DNA of 64,000 bases from assembly GCA_022497145.1 (NCBI GenBank), contig MU385870.1, positions 411,066 through 475,065 on the forward strand, given 5' to 3'. The translations under genes and the position numbers were made by a program. Of the stretch, positions 46,565-58,355 are shown piece by piece. The notes beneath the pieces are model-generated. The model had not been told where the DNA came from and did not search any database. It saw only the letters and a program-made list of their open reading frames with translations. This stretch comes from Rostrohypoxylon terebratum. Taxonomy: Eukaryota > Ascomycota > Sordariomycetes > Xylariales > Hypoxylaceae. Position 1 is the first letter of the stretch. Each line of letters begins with the position of its first letter.

Positions 46565-48907
46565 ATGTTTTCCGAATGTAAGCTCAACTTCTAACTCTCA
46601 TCATCAAGCTGGGGAATTTCAGTCTGACGCCTTACCTACGTAGATGCCTCAAGGTTTTTAGCCCAGTCGCAGTCCCGATTATCTAACTTCGGCTCCCCCG
46701 ACAATAATGATACCGCGAATCGGCCATCACAAGCAACACCAGGTCGATTTGGCAGACATCCTTCCCGATCCTCATATCAAACCCGACTCGGAAATCCTTA
46801 TCAACCTGCCGGTTCCCGATTCGGAGGTTTCTCGCGATACAATACCACTTCGGATGCCCCGCTCTTCCATAGTGCCTTGAATGAGTATCGGGAAGACGAA
46901 GATGACGACGATGCGAGGGAAGCCGCAGATCTCCGAGCTTTGCAACGGTCTCGCCGAGTATTCGTCTCGAGTCGGCTGGAGGAAAGTTCGGCTTCTGAGG
47001 GCGATGGGCTTGGTGCGTCATCCGCGCATAACGGGAGTGAGTCACATGGCAATATGTACTCCAGTGCTCGTCCCATAGGAGGAATCAAGAGCAGTTGGAA
47101 CGGCGAATCGAGTTTCAAGGATAGGCATTTCAAGCGCGATGGTGGTATAGCTAAGGAGCCAGATGGTTTAGGCAACCAACGACAGGATTCTGGGAGCGAT
47201 GAGAGTGGAAAGATGGTGGATATTGGCTTAGAATCGACAGTGCTAGACAACGAGGTACCCGATGACCTCTTACAAGAAACCCCTACAGATTCGTCACCAC
47301 CAGCTTTTCAGCAGTTCAAGTCGGCTTCGGGTGGCCCTAAGGGCCTAGCCGGCAGGAGAGGTTCGAATTTAGAACATGACCAACGCTTAATGCGTCAAGC
47401 AATAGCAGAGGAAGACGAGGAGGAAGAGGCGGAAGAACCAGGAGAAATTCCCACGCCGGCGCCCACTCGAATGTATGGTGAGATATTTGTACATGATCAA
47501 TTCTTCGCCTGGATCTACCTGATAGCTATCGCGTCCCTGCTCGCCACCTTCGTGCTAGTATGGCTGCACACGTCTGTACCTAACAGGAACATTGGCGACA
47601 CCATCTACACGACCCTCCACTCTTCCTTCTACCTCCTTGCCGTGGACACCTTAGTCTCGATTATCGTCGCATTGGTTTGGATGGCGGCACTGAGGTCCTT
47701 TGTTCAGCCCTTAGCGCTACTCATTCTATTAGGCGTTCCGATAGTTCTTGTCGCCTTCTCGTTATACCCTTTAATCTCCAGTTTTCAAGGGGAGGGTCAC
47801 GGGACGCGAGTACAGGATGTTGTTATGAGATGGGCAGCTATTATCCCAGGTATTTGCTCCATAGTTTGGTGCTGGCTTTTGTACAAGGGCCGTCATGAGA
47901 TACAGAGAGCGGTAGATATTTTGGACTTCTCAAGCCGAATTCTTGCCGCGAACCCGGCCCTCGTGCTTCTCGGACTTGGCTCATTGGGCTTTGTTGTTGG
48001 ATGGACATGGATATGGCTGTGGATGTTCACCCGCATCTTCCTTGGCGGGTACTTCTCCAAGTCTATCTCGGCCTTCGTTATTGGTACCGCGACTTGGTGG
48101 CTTGCGGTATTCTTTTTCCTCATGTACGTCTGGACTCTCTCCGTCATGAGTGGAGTTGTCCGCGCTACAACCGGCGGTACTGTATCAAACTGGTACTTCT
48201 TCCGCAACAACCAATCGCCTGCATCGTCCAATGCGATTGTCAAGGGCGCATTGGGACACTCGACGACCACGGTGTTTGGTACTATTTGTGCCTCTACCCT
48301 CCTATCACTAGCCGTTCGAGTGCCGATATTAATCTTACCTCGTCGTATCTCGAGTATATTCGAATTCATAGGATGGCGACTAGCGCCCCGTCCGGTGTCT
48401 GTTTTGACTAACCCCTTAGCGTTGACATATGCATCTATTCACTCGTTGCCCCTTATGGAGTCGGCATCGCAGTTGAGCAGGATTCAGTTTCTAGCTACGG
48501 GGCCTACGACCACTCTTACGCCCAGCGCATTTTCCCGTCGCGGTCAGTCATCGGCATCACTGATGCCCTATCGAATGGCGAAGATGCTTCTGCACGCCGC
48601 ACGATTTGTTATGTCAACAGCACTAGGGTTTGCGGCATGGGTTATGACTGCACGGCAGCTGCAGATTCAACTTCCGGATGGTCTTGGTATCAGAGGAAGC
48701 GCATACGCGTATGTTGTTGGCATGGTAGCCAGTATGATCGGTTGGGGTGTCTTGGGGGCTATGGAAGGTATTTTATCCGGCATCCTCGATGGTGTGCTTA
48801 TCTGCTATGCCAGCGAAAGACGGCTGGGTAGCGAGCGAGCCACCTACTGCATTGAGGCGGCGAGGCTTTTCGAGGAGAGGCGATATGACGAGAGAGACAT
48901 GGTCTGA
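46565..48907 (+). CDS. Pns1/CTL family (choline-transporter-like) membrane protein, 758 aa
   Basis: Two exons: a 13-nt first exon 46565-46577 and 46644-48907, 759 codons with stop. The splice creates the N-terminus MFSEYASRFLAQSQSRLSNF, which continues into a 200-residue, acidic, Ser-rich cytosolic region (DEDDDDAREAADL; an EDEEEEAEEPGE run just before TM1). About ten membrane segments follow from FFAWIYLIAI onward, with the CTL signatures WTWIWLWMFTRIF, GGTVSNWYFF and ALGHSTTTVFGTICASTLL, and a C-terminal CYASERRLGSERATYCIEA. The family (PF04515; yeast Pns1, animal CTL1/SLC44) sits in plasma membrane or organelles; transport of choline is shown for some animal members and is not certain for fungal ones. 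Confidence 0.92.
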
Positions 48908-49273
48908 TAACTTGATTTTTTTTCTTCCTCATTCAACTACATTTTACGCATTGCACTTTTTAGCCTCGGCGTTTGCGTCTAGGCCGCCAAAGACGGGTGG
49001 ATAGGAGTCTCGAGATTGGACAGGACAGCTTAGATTAGGTCAATCGAAACTTTTGCACAGCACACCTAAGCAGTATCTAAAGTGGCGGCACATTGATCTC
49101 GCACAGATCCTGCAAAACTTTATAGAACTTTAAAGAGGGATTAGTGCCAGCAGAGATAGCACAGGTGCCCTAAGCATATGATGTCTGTTTGTCGATCGAA
49201 TCTTAGGGAAAGGACACGATTTATTTCTCTCCTAGAGCCCCCCCAGATATGTGTCTCATTTTCGGTCATCTAC
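48908..49273. other. Short intergenic spacer
   Basis: 366 bases between the Pns1-like gene and the unknown 187-aa gene, both plus-strand. It must hold the terminator of one and promoter of the other; nothing else is visible. Confidence 0.5.
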
Positions 49274-50004
49274 ATGGCTACCAAGAAAGACGAGCCCGCC
49301 AAGGGCACTAAACCCTCTCACCCAAAGGCCGTTGACGGCGCCGAGGAAGATGAACAATGGAACGATATCGAGCTTCCAGGTACGTTGTATTCTACGAATT
49401 ACTTTCTCATGAGAATACTAACCAGTACTAGATCCAGACGACGACTGGGAAAAGGTGTACCAGAGCCACGCCAATCCTCGTAGGATATTCCCTTTCTTTT
49501 ACTTCTTCCAATGATTTATTCCCTTATGTGTCATGGATACATTGCTAGTAGTCAGTCTCTACTCAACTTAGACGGCTGATGCGATAAGACATAGGTTCCA
49601 TCGACTACTACACGGACGAATGTCTCATCGAGATGCCCTTCGAGGACGATTGGATGGGCGTGGACCATTTACCTGAAGAATCCCAAAAAGAGCAGAAGGG
49701 TGAGAGGGTTTACTCTACTTATCATGCTGGCGAGAGGATCAAGAGAATGCTCGCTAAGAAGAGAGCTGAGAAGATGGCTTCGCAGCAGAGGGAGGCTCAG
49801 GACTCGACTAGCGATTATGCACCGGCGGCTGGTGCTAGGTCAAAGTTTAGGATGGTGACTAGGCCGGGTCCTGACGCTGGTCCTGATGCTAGTGCTGGTG
49901 CTAGTGGTATCGCCAACAGGCGCGATCCTCCTCCTGGTGCAACTTACGTCAAAGGCCTTGACGGATGTGCCTATCATAAACTGTTCTATCAGACTCTCTG
50001 TTAG
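49274..50004 (+). CDS. Conserved-looking hypothetical protein, 187 aa
   Basis: Three exons, 49274-49379, 49432-49479 and 49595-50004, with introns of 52 and 115 bp; 188 codons in one frame. I do not recognise the family. The N-terminus is Lys/Pro-rich, the centre reads EEDEQWNDIELPDPDDDWEK, then VYQSHANPRSIDYYTDECL and PFEDDWMGVDHLPEE, a basic helical stretch GERIKRMLAKKRAEKMASQQ, a Gly/Ala/Pro-rich low-complexity region (PGPDAGPDASAGASG) and a C-terminus with two cysteines. No signal peptide or membrane segment is seen, so it is probably a soluble acidic protein. That coding-like sequence continues across both introns supports a real gene. The start is the first ATG after an in-frame stretch that lacks coding character. 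Confidence 0.75.
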
Positions 50005-51545
50005 GCGACGGGATATCAGGTGATGAACGACAGGAGGAGAGGCCAGGCTTCCTAGGATAGACTTTTAGCTATTGGGGAATTATATAGGAAGTCATTCCTA
50101 ATCACAGATACACCTATATATATATATACCGATTCAATACATCCTGGCTCTCACGAATATCCATGCAGTCATCATGATAAAGTGAAAAAAAGAGATGTTG
50201 TGATAGTGATGAGGGTGATGAGGGCGCTTCTTTGATAGCTGCGTAACTGTTCGAGAGCTTACCTGGTCAACATATTTACCTCATATACGTTAGTTAATGA
50301 AAACGAAGCGTACCCTCATCGTGAGACTCTTCAGCTGTTAATTAGTATCGCCAATTTCAATAGCATGGAATATTATTATCAGCTTCGCTCGGAAACGGGC
50401 ACTCACATATAATCTGCCAAGTGACAAATCGTGCCCGACTTGAGCCATTTAACACAGGTACATAAGGGTATGCCGTGCGCCCATATTTCGTCTGGGTATG
50501 GAACTATCGCGCCAATCTTTACTCCCTCTCTCTATTCCCTAATACCTAGGTCCTAGGCTCTTGGTTGGACGCCACGTGAGGAAGATCCAAGCCATACTAA
50601 TTCGTAAGCCTCTAGGCCCGGTTCGAATAGAATGCCAAATTATTATCAGTGGCACTGGCTAACTGTCGTCAGCTCCAGCGTCCAGATCTCCAAGAGTCTA
50701 AGACAGAAGATGTATGTGATGTATGTACATAACTCCGCCACGATGAATGTAACTCGTGATTGGTTGCGATTTGAGGACTCCAGTAGTGGGTCAAATGTCA
50801 CTTGTAGTTGCAAGCTGTAACACGAAGGCAAACTGCTACCTACCTACTTCCAGCTTTACATAGTGGAATCTACATAAATCAATGCAATACACCCGCCTAG
50901 TAGCTGGAATATCGGGGGTTGGAGATGCCGAAACTTCGATATGTAACTGATGACTGTGAATTGGGAGGCGGTGCTTTCCCAACCAAGTCAGGTTATACAA
51001 TATTAGCTAAAGCTTGTTTGCATGTACCTTACGTATTGTATTGCACATGACACATGTGTCCCTTCCTCGAATCATCGATCCGTAGCCGTAGTAAAATCTA
51101 GAAACCCGCCTCTAAACAGGAGCAAGCAAGCAGTAGCCACCCACCCATCATACAGTAGGCTACTTGGAAGCTACATATATGTAGGTGCGCTTACAATCGC
51201 AGTAGTAAGTCCCTGCATCTCGTCATCTATTTCTCTCTTCCATAAATTGAACCTAAATATCTCTCTACATCTTTATTAACTTATCAGATACTCTAAACAC
51301 TCTAAACCTTTAATCTTTTTTTAGACTGGAAAAGAACCCCTCCTTGTCAAGAGAGACCCCGCCCTTTTTCGTTCCAGTTAACTCCAGTTAACACGACAAG
51401 TCTCAAGACCTACATAGGTCCTGCATACAAGTAGATCCATCAGTCGATTACTCCATCCCTACCTCATTTCGATAAATTACATATCACAACGCCCGATCAC
51501 ATCACATCACATTATATCACATCGCCAAGTCAAAAGTCCGTACCT
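50005..51545. other. Intergenic upstream of the Wwm1-like gene
   Basis: No gene. AT dinucleotide run at 50115-50129, an ACCTAGGT copy (50544-50551), and CACAT repeats (51491-51523) shortly before the start codon at 51546. Confidence 0.5.
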
Positions 51546-52544
51546 ATGGCGGATTTTCAAGCACCTGCGGGTCCGCCGCCCCCTAAGGTACCAGCGGGCT
51601 GGGTTGCCCGTTGGAACGAGCAGTACAGCGAATGGTGAGTTCCGAATTGCTTCTTTTATCTATCCCCTTCTTCCACATCCCACATCCTAACATATATCGT
51701 ATCTAGGTTCTACGTCAACACGTTTACCAAGAAGTCGCAATGGGAGAAACCCACCGAACCGGCCGTCGACCCTAACGCACAAGATGGCATGCCTCCGGGT
51801 CCTCCTCCCGGCTACTCCCCCGGCAGCGGCCCCACGCCTAGCGATTCCAAGTCCGCGACAGGCCACAACAACCCCTTCATTAACGAGTCCACGAAACCGG
51901 GCAGGTCGAGCTCCCACGTCGACGAGGACGCCGACGCGCGGCTAGCACGGCAGCTGCAAGAAGAAGAGAACGCCCGCGTGGCAGGAGGTGGCGGCGCGGC
52001 GGCTTCGTACGCGAGCACGCCCGTGCCGGGTCAGGGTTACTCCTCGTACCCAGACCAGCTGCCCGCGCGTGGTTCCGGTAGCGGCACGACAGACAAGGCA
52101 AAGGGCCTTCTGGGCAAGTTCTTCGGCAACAAGAACAAGCAGCACGGCGGCTACGGCGGCGGATACCCCGGACAGCAGTACCCCCCGCAGCAACAGTACG
52201 GCGGATACGGCACCCCGCCGCCTCAGCAGGGATATTACCAAAGTCCGCCTCCCCAGGGCCAGTACGGAGGCTACGGCCCGCCTCCGCAGCAATATGGTGG
52301 GTATGGCGGTTACCCTCCGCAGAACCAGGGCGGGTACTACGGCGGCCAGCAAGCTGCTCCTAAGAAGAGTGGCGGCATGGGTGCGGCTGGAGGTGCGGCG
52401 CTGGGCTTGGGTGCTGGTTTGATCGGTGGTGCGTTGATTGCTGATGCGATCGATGACCACGAGCAGGAGGCGTACATGGACGGGTACCAGGACGGCCAGG
52501 ATAACGACTTCGGCGGCGGAGGGGACTTTGGTGGTGATTTCTAA
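51546..52544 (+). CDS. WW-domain protein, Wwm1-like, 308 aa
   Basis: Two exons, 51546-51634 and 51707-52544, with the 72-bp intron inside the WW domain. The WW domain spans about residues 14-46: VPAGWVARWNEQYSEWFYVN then SQWEKP, with signature tryptophans 19 and 42 and Pro45. The middle is a Gly/Tyr/Gln/Pro low-complexity region with repeated GGYG and PPQQ units, and the C-terminus is GALGLGAGLIGGALIADAI followed by an acidic Asp/Gly tail ending GGDFGGDF. This layout is that of yeast Wwm1, a WW protein that binds the metacaspase Mca1 and influences cell death when overproduced. The Gly/Ala hydrophobic stretch could insert in membrane or mediate assembly. G/C-rich codons. Convergent with emc7. 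Confidence 0.85.
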
Positions 52545-53088
52545 GGGGCTTTACCCAAGGAATGAGAGCCTGGGATCAGGATAGGGGGGAAGGATCCCAG
52601 GGCTGTGTTTTATATTGCAATTTGTGTTTTTAACCTCTACACTACAACCGTCTCAGTAAGAAATGGGAATGGGAAAGGGAATATTGAGGTGAACCGAATA
52701 GGCTAGACTGGAGAGACCGGAAAGAAAGAAAGAAAGACGGGAAGGAAGAAGCATGCATTGAATTATGAATGATACGAAACCCGAATAAGAAACATACCTA
52801 AATAGGATTGTGGTACGGAATAGGAAAGGGTATCATAGAATCTCGTGTGAAGTGAATATGTTGAGCTTGGTTTGGTGTTGTGTATTCATGATATCCAATA
52901 TGGCGCCGTCTGCCAGTCCACGAACATTTAAATAAATATATTCATAACACTATTGTACCTCATGCAGCATGTCGGAAATGCTTATATTCAGGATGCAGAT
53001 GAGAACCCCGGTTCCCCTATCCGATGCCCCTCTATGAATACCTACCCAATACCTAGTATTCTAAGCCCTCGTTCGGTTTCTCTATAAT
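52545..53088. other. Convergent 3' flanks of the Wwm1-like gene and emc7
   Basis: No gene. A GAAA tetranucleotide run (52721-52736) and A/T-rich sequence around 52925-52950. Confidence 0.5.
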
Positions 53089-54035
53089 CTACCTCTTCCC
53101 ACCCTTCTTTCCGTTGCCACTACTTGACGGCTCAGGCTCGTCCTTCTTGTTGCTCTGTCCTGCTAAATATGCAGCCATATCAAAGTTACCCATAGGGTTG
53201 GCACTGGCTTGCTGGCCTCCTCCCATCAGGCTGCCCATCGGGCTCTTCTTCTGCTGCTCTTCGAACTCGGCGCGCATCTCGGGGTCCACTAAAATTTTCG
53301 TTAGACAATTGCTCAGATACCTCATCGAAAGTGCGGAGGAGGGAGAAGCGTTGGGTTTAACTTACTGTTATCAATCAACTTCGGCAGTCCGAGGAAAAGG
53401 GCCATGCTGACCAGACCCATGAGGATCATAGGGTTCTTCAGGATACCGAAGACGGAGACTGCGCTGGATTAGCCACCATTCCAATTCACCAACTCCCTAT
53501 CTACCCGTTCGTTGTATAGAAGAAGAAAAAACTCACATGATCCTCTCTCGATGTAATACTCCTTCGGCCCAAGCACCCGCACGGGGAACCGCGCGAGCTC
53601 ACCACCGCTACGAGGCAGCTCGGCGCCCTTGTTGTCCCAGTCGTTGCCGCGGTACGTCTCCCACGCCCGCACAAGGAGACCCTTCCACTCCGCCGCCGCC
53701 TTCCCTTCCTCCGAGCCTGGTTTCTGGGGGGGAGAGTAGACGTCCACGCGCATGGGCACGAAAACGTGCGTCCCGCTATGCACGTCCGCGAGGTAGGACC
53801 CCGGCGTCACGTTGTGGAAGGCGAACACGTTCGAGGTGGACAGCGGCGCCGTGTACGTCTGCCGCAGCGAGGAGAGCGTCGCGTGGGTCGAGGGGGGCAG
53901 GGCATTCGGGTTCGGGAGGAGGGCCGAGGAGGGGATCCAGAGGGTGAAGGAGGTTTGCTGTTCTGGTTCGGCGGAGGCGGAGGCCGTGGTTAGGGAGAGG
54001 GCGCTCAGGAGCACCGTTGTGAGGGATATGCGCAT
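53089..54035 (-). CDS. emc7: ER membrane protein complex subunit 7 (Emc7/Sop4-like), 263 aa
   Basis: Three exons, 54035-53537, 53458-53366 and 53288-53089; 264 codons with stop. A signal peptide (MRISLTTVLLSALSLTTASA) leads into a luminal beta-sandwich domain with FAFHNVTPGSYLADVHS and FVPMRVDVY, followed by a single membrane anchor (GILKNPMILMGLVSMALFLG, about residues 171-190) and a cytosolic tail, DPEMRAEFEEQQKKSPMGS, ending in Lys/Gly. This is the EMC7 layout; EMC inserts tail-anchored and multi-span proteins into the ER membrane. Exon 1 is very G/C-rich. The tail has a Gln/Ala/Asn-rich segment. Confidence 0.92.
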
Positions 54036-54542
54036 TTTTGGCTTCTCTCTGGTGCTGGGTCGGTTTTCGGTGAATGTAAGTACTAGGTATGTATGTAGCT
54101 CGTAAAGGCAAAGTATTGAAACTCAAGCTACGTAGTCTGGTAGTGCACTAGAGGATATGATGAAATGTGGTAGAGTTGAAGTTAGACGTACGCCATAATT
54201 ATGTGGGACCAGCCAGCGATTGGTCTTGGCATCAGCTGCGCCGTATGCAGCGGATCTGGAAGGCACGTCCTGGCTGTCTTCAGATAACCTTCAAATGAGT
54301 ACTAGGTAGATTATGTGATTAATTTACCTAGTTTCTTTCCTCTTCTATTCTTTACTTTATCTTATATGTCTTACTGCTCATGGAATTTCGTAATATCTCT
54401 CTTACAAATTCAACTCGTGGTGAGTTGTCGTGAGAAGATTGTATTGCTAACTAGGCTGCTAGGTAAATTTAGATGGGTATAATCATTCAAATCCGAATGC
54501 GTCTTAGGGATTTCTAAACCACTGTTGGTGCTGTCTCTAGCT
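54036..54542. other. Spacer between cysD 3' end and emc7 5' end
   Basis: About 500 bases, both genes on the minus strand. Carries the emc7 promoter and cysD 3' UTR; nothing distinctive. Confidence 0.5.
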
Positions 54543-56095
54543 TCATTGCCCTCCAGTAGTCGCAGCGGCCGCCTTCTTGAACGATTGTTCAAAGTCAGCA
54601 ATGATGTCGTCAATGTGCTCCGTACCAACAGAGATACGGATGAGATCCTCGGTGGTGCCGGAGTCGATCTTCTCTTCGTCCGACAATTGCTCATGTGTTG
54701 TGGTCCACGGATGAATAGCCAATGTTTTGGAGTCACCGACGTTGGCCAGGTTAGAGATCAGCTTGAATCCATCAACGATCTGGCTACCAGCAGCACCGCC
54801 GCCCTTGACGCCGAAGCTCAAAACGCCACCAAATCCCCTCTTCAGATATTTCTTAGCCAATTCGTGGCTGGGGTGGTCCTCCAATCCGAGATACGACACC
54901 CAGCTCACATAAGGGCTAGCCTTTAGCCACTTTGCAAGCGCAAGGGCATTCTGCGCATGTCTCTCCGCTCTCAAGCTCAGTGTCTCAAGGCCAAGGAGGA
55001 GCTGTTGTGATCCAAATGGGTTCAGCGAAGCGCCAAGATCACGCAGAATCTCAACTCTTGCGCGAACAATAAATGAGAGGGCACCAAAAGTGTCCCAGAA
55101 TTTTAGTCCGTGGTAACCTGCCGACGGGTTGTGGAATTGGGGGAATCGAGCGGCGTTTTCGCCCCAGTTGAACTTTCCGCTGTCAACGATGACACCGGCA
55201 ATCGTTGTTCCGTGACCACCGATCCATTTGGTCGCGGAGTGCACGACGATGTCTGCTCCGTGTTCAATTGGTCTGATGAAGTAACCGCCTGCTCCAAATG
55301 TGTTGTCGACCTATTCACATTATTAATAAATACCTTTTTGGGGGGCGAGAAGGGACTTCGGCTACCTACCACAACAGGGACGCCCTTCGCATGTGCAATT
55401 TTGGCAATCGCTTCAAAGTCCGGCACGTTGTATCGGGGGTTGCCAATGCTCTCGAGATAGATGGCCTTGGTCTTATCATCAATGGCTGCTGCAAAGTCTT
55501 CAGGCTTGTCGCCCTTGATGAACTTGGTGTGGATTCCGAATCGTGGCAGGAGAACCTTGAGCTGGTTGTAAGTGCCACCGTAAAGGTTGCTCGTCGAAAT
55601 GATGTTGTCCCCAACTTCCGCGAGCGTAGAGAGCGCAATGAACTGAGCAGCTTGACCAGACGCGGTGGCCAAAGCCGCAGCACCACCCTCTAGGGCGGCG
55701 ATCCGCTTCTCGAAGACATCGGTCGTCGGCTATCAAGTCGGACTACCATTAGCTTATATGCTATGAGAGCAGATAGTTTCTACCCACGTTCATGATACGA
55801 CTGTAGATGTTACCCTCCTCCTTGAGGGAGAACAGTCTAGCACCGTGCGCCGAATCATTGAAAGCAAAGCTCTAGCAATTGACATTAGTCCACGATATAT
55901 CTCCCATAAGCGAATTTGTATGCGGACGAACAGTGGATGCGTATATAGGAACAGCGCGCGCATTGGTAGCTGGGTCTATGATCTGGCTACAAGATGGTCA
56001 GCATTCAGTCTCGGATCTCATATTGCATCATCGCATGGTCCGTACCCCGCATGGAGCTGCAGAGTCTCGAAGTTCTTGCTCAATTCCTCTGCCAT
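54543..56095 (-). CDS. cysD: O-acetylhomoserine (thiol)-lyase / sulfhydrylase, 438 aa
   Basis: Makes homocysteine from O-acetylhomoserine and sulfide using PLP; Met17 in yeast, cysD in Aspergillus. Five exons: 56095-56046, 55986-55932, 55871-55788, 55729-55370 and 55310-54543; 439 codons with stop. Motifs in order: FETLQLHAGQ, GARLFSLKEEGNIYSRIMNP, FEKRIAALEGGAAALATASG, NIISTSNLYGGTYNQ, VDNTFGAGGYF, the PLP-lysine segment VVHSATKWIGGHG (Lys211), LGLETLSLRAERHAQNAL, and SVGTEHIDDIIADFEQSF near the end. Length fits the family (about 430-444). Intron 2 begins with the rare donor GTTCGT. I saw no obvious Cbf1/Met4-type CACGTG element just upstream. Confidence 0.97.
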
Positions 56096-57666
56096 TGCGA
56101 CTGAATCGGATTCTCGTCTGTTTTATTGAAGATCTGGTGTGAACGGGAAATAAGTGAGCACCCAAGGGAATAAATGTGAGGTAAGTGATGGATAAGTCGT
56201 ATGACCGGATTTAACCAGGTATTTGGGTTCACAAGTTACCAAGGCGATGGTCTTACCCAGTACTACGGATATCGGCTACTAGAAATATCTTATAAGTATT
56301 TTCTCATCGCAAAGGGCCTTCCGATGATGGGATATAGCTTTCGAATTAATCCTCACTCTTGAGTACCTGCTTGGGGTATTGTGGAGCAAGAGCGTCGAGC
56401 ACGCCATCGACTATCTTCGATAGACTTGCCGCATAAGGATTTCCACGTCCAATGGGAAAAGAGACCAGGAAAAAGAGCTACGAGTAGCTACTTGCTTTGG
56501 TAGCTGTTCTAGTTCTCTTAGCAAGCCATTGTCTGAGGAGTCGCTCATATTGAGGACGGATCTCGCTCAATTAACCAACCAATGGCTCCGTAAGTAATTC
56601 AAGACTCACACGCATTCCAAGGTTTCAATATTCAAGACAAACCCTTTATACATGAAATTTAGAAATGAAGATAACTCAAAGCTAATGAGCCACTCATTTA
56701 GTTGCCTCCATAGTAGCTACTATTCTAATATGTTACCTATTACATACCGAAATGCGTATAGAACAATCGCGGGGCATCCTATTGGGCGCTCTTCGAGGTC
56801 GGAGCTGAGATGGCGATGGTGGGGTAATATAAGGCATCATTCCACGGTCGTATGGCGACATGGCCACATATTGTACACCCACCACACCGGTAAATGGTAT
56901 CCTCACACCCATACCAAACCGTCGGAACCTGCAATAAAGCTTGCCGAAAGCTCAATGTGATCCTATCTAGGATTTATTAGTTCATTAGTGCAAGGCGCGC
57001 CGAAATCGCTTAATATTTCAACATCTAGCTCTTATGTAATTCGCGATCAATAGGTAAGACACAAGGATTGCAAGAATTGCGCTGACGTCAAAAACAAAAA
57101 GTGGTGGTATATTGATTGGATTTTAATTCGTCCCGTTCCTCGTGAAATAAGAGAGCACCACCATCACCACTTTACCGAATCGGTTCTTCTCCTCTAGTTT
57201 AAGGTATAATAACGATTATTTGTGTTTTCGAAAAGTATCACCGCATCCGATCCCGATAAAACTCCTTAACTACCGCCCCCTCCCCTTCTCCGATTTCCCG
57301 TGATACTTCGTGGATGTTTGGATTCCCGGACGGCTAGTCATCTAGACGAAAGCCTGTGATATCCGGGTTCTCACGCTCGTTACTACCGTTCCCCTTAACC
57401 TCCCAGAAGTTTTTCTAGGTCCCGAAGAATGTGGACGAACTTGTTGGTGAAAATGAAGAAGAAGAAGAAGAAGAAGATGATGATGATGATGGGAGTCTAG
57501 CTCTTGCCCAGGTGTAAGTACACCCTATCCCAAGTACCCTTCGCCGGCGCCGGCACCGTCTGGTAGTCGAGCGACGGCCGGTACGGCGATAGGGGGATAT
57601 CGGTGTACCTCGTGGTGCCGGGGGACAGCCAGCTGACGCCTGCAGCCACGCTCAAGCGGCTGACGC
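56096..57666. other. Intergenic: cysD promoter and MARVEL-gene 3' flank
   Basis: No gene. A (GAA)n(GAT)n trinucleotide tract lies at about 57455-57491, just before the open C-terminal alternative frame of the MARVEL gene. Confidence 0.5.
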
Positions 57667-58355
57667 TTAGGCGGCTTGGGGGACCTCCTTCATCGGGGGC
57701 GCGCTTGAAGGGCTCTTGTTGCGGCGCAGCTTTGGGAGCGGGAGGGAAAGCCCTAAACCCGACTTCGCCACTTCCTTTCCCATGACGATGGCGGAGGCGG
57801 TCCACAGGAGGAATTCCATGGCCCCGAAGGCGATGCTGGCTTGCGCGGCGCCGCACACGGAGCCCCGGCAGAAGAGAAGGCGGGACATGAAGACGGAGAG
57901 CGCGATGAAGCCGGCGAAGTAGAAGAGCGCGTTGCAGGCTTCCAGACCCATGGCTACGAGTTGGTGGGATACTGGATCGTCATTAACAAGTGTATCGGGG
58001 TGTTTGAGGGAGGAAGTGACTTACGCTTGGGGACGAATCGCGGCGTTAGTTCGAGATACAGGACTGACACGATTGTGAAGATGGAAACCGCTAGAAGCCA
58101 GTTGATCTGAGAGGGAGATGAGGTCAGGGTATCCACGTTGTACCAGTGGGCGACTTGTTACCCTAAAGTTAACTATCTGTTCAGTTTGCGTATACATGAT
58201 TTCGACATACCATAGGCTGTAAGTCCCATTACGATGATGGCGAAGACCATCTGGGCGGCTCGAAGGCCAAGGATGATGAAGCTCGAGGAAACCATACTGG
58301 CGGTAGAGAATCGGGGTGTGCGATTGGGAAAGCGAGCGTCACGGTGTGTCGTCAT
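57667..58355 (-). CDS. MARVEL-like four-span membrane protein, 186 aa
   Basis: Three exons, 58355-58211, 58153-58025 and 57953-57667; 187 codons with stop. Four hydrophobic segments: IILGLRAAQMVFAIIVMGL, INWLLAVSIFTIVSVLYLEL, ALFYFAGFIALSVFMSRLL and ASIAFGAMEFLLWTASAIVM, with the short N-terminus and Lys/Pro-rich cytosolic tail usual for fungal MARVEL-domain (Nce102-like) proteins. The pattern EACNALFYFAGFIAL is characteristic. Such proteins organise plasma-membrane or endosomal microdomains; this one is uncharacterised. The ATG at 58355 gives a 20-residue basic leader, and Met21 is an alternative start. A different frame stays open past the stop to 57497 and would give another C-terminus if an extra splice exists. 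Confidence 0.78.
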
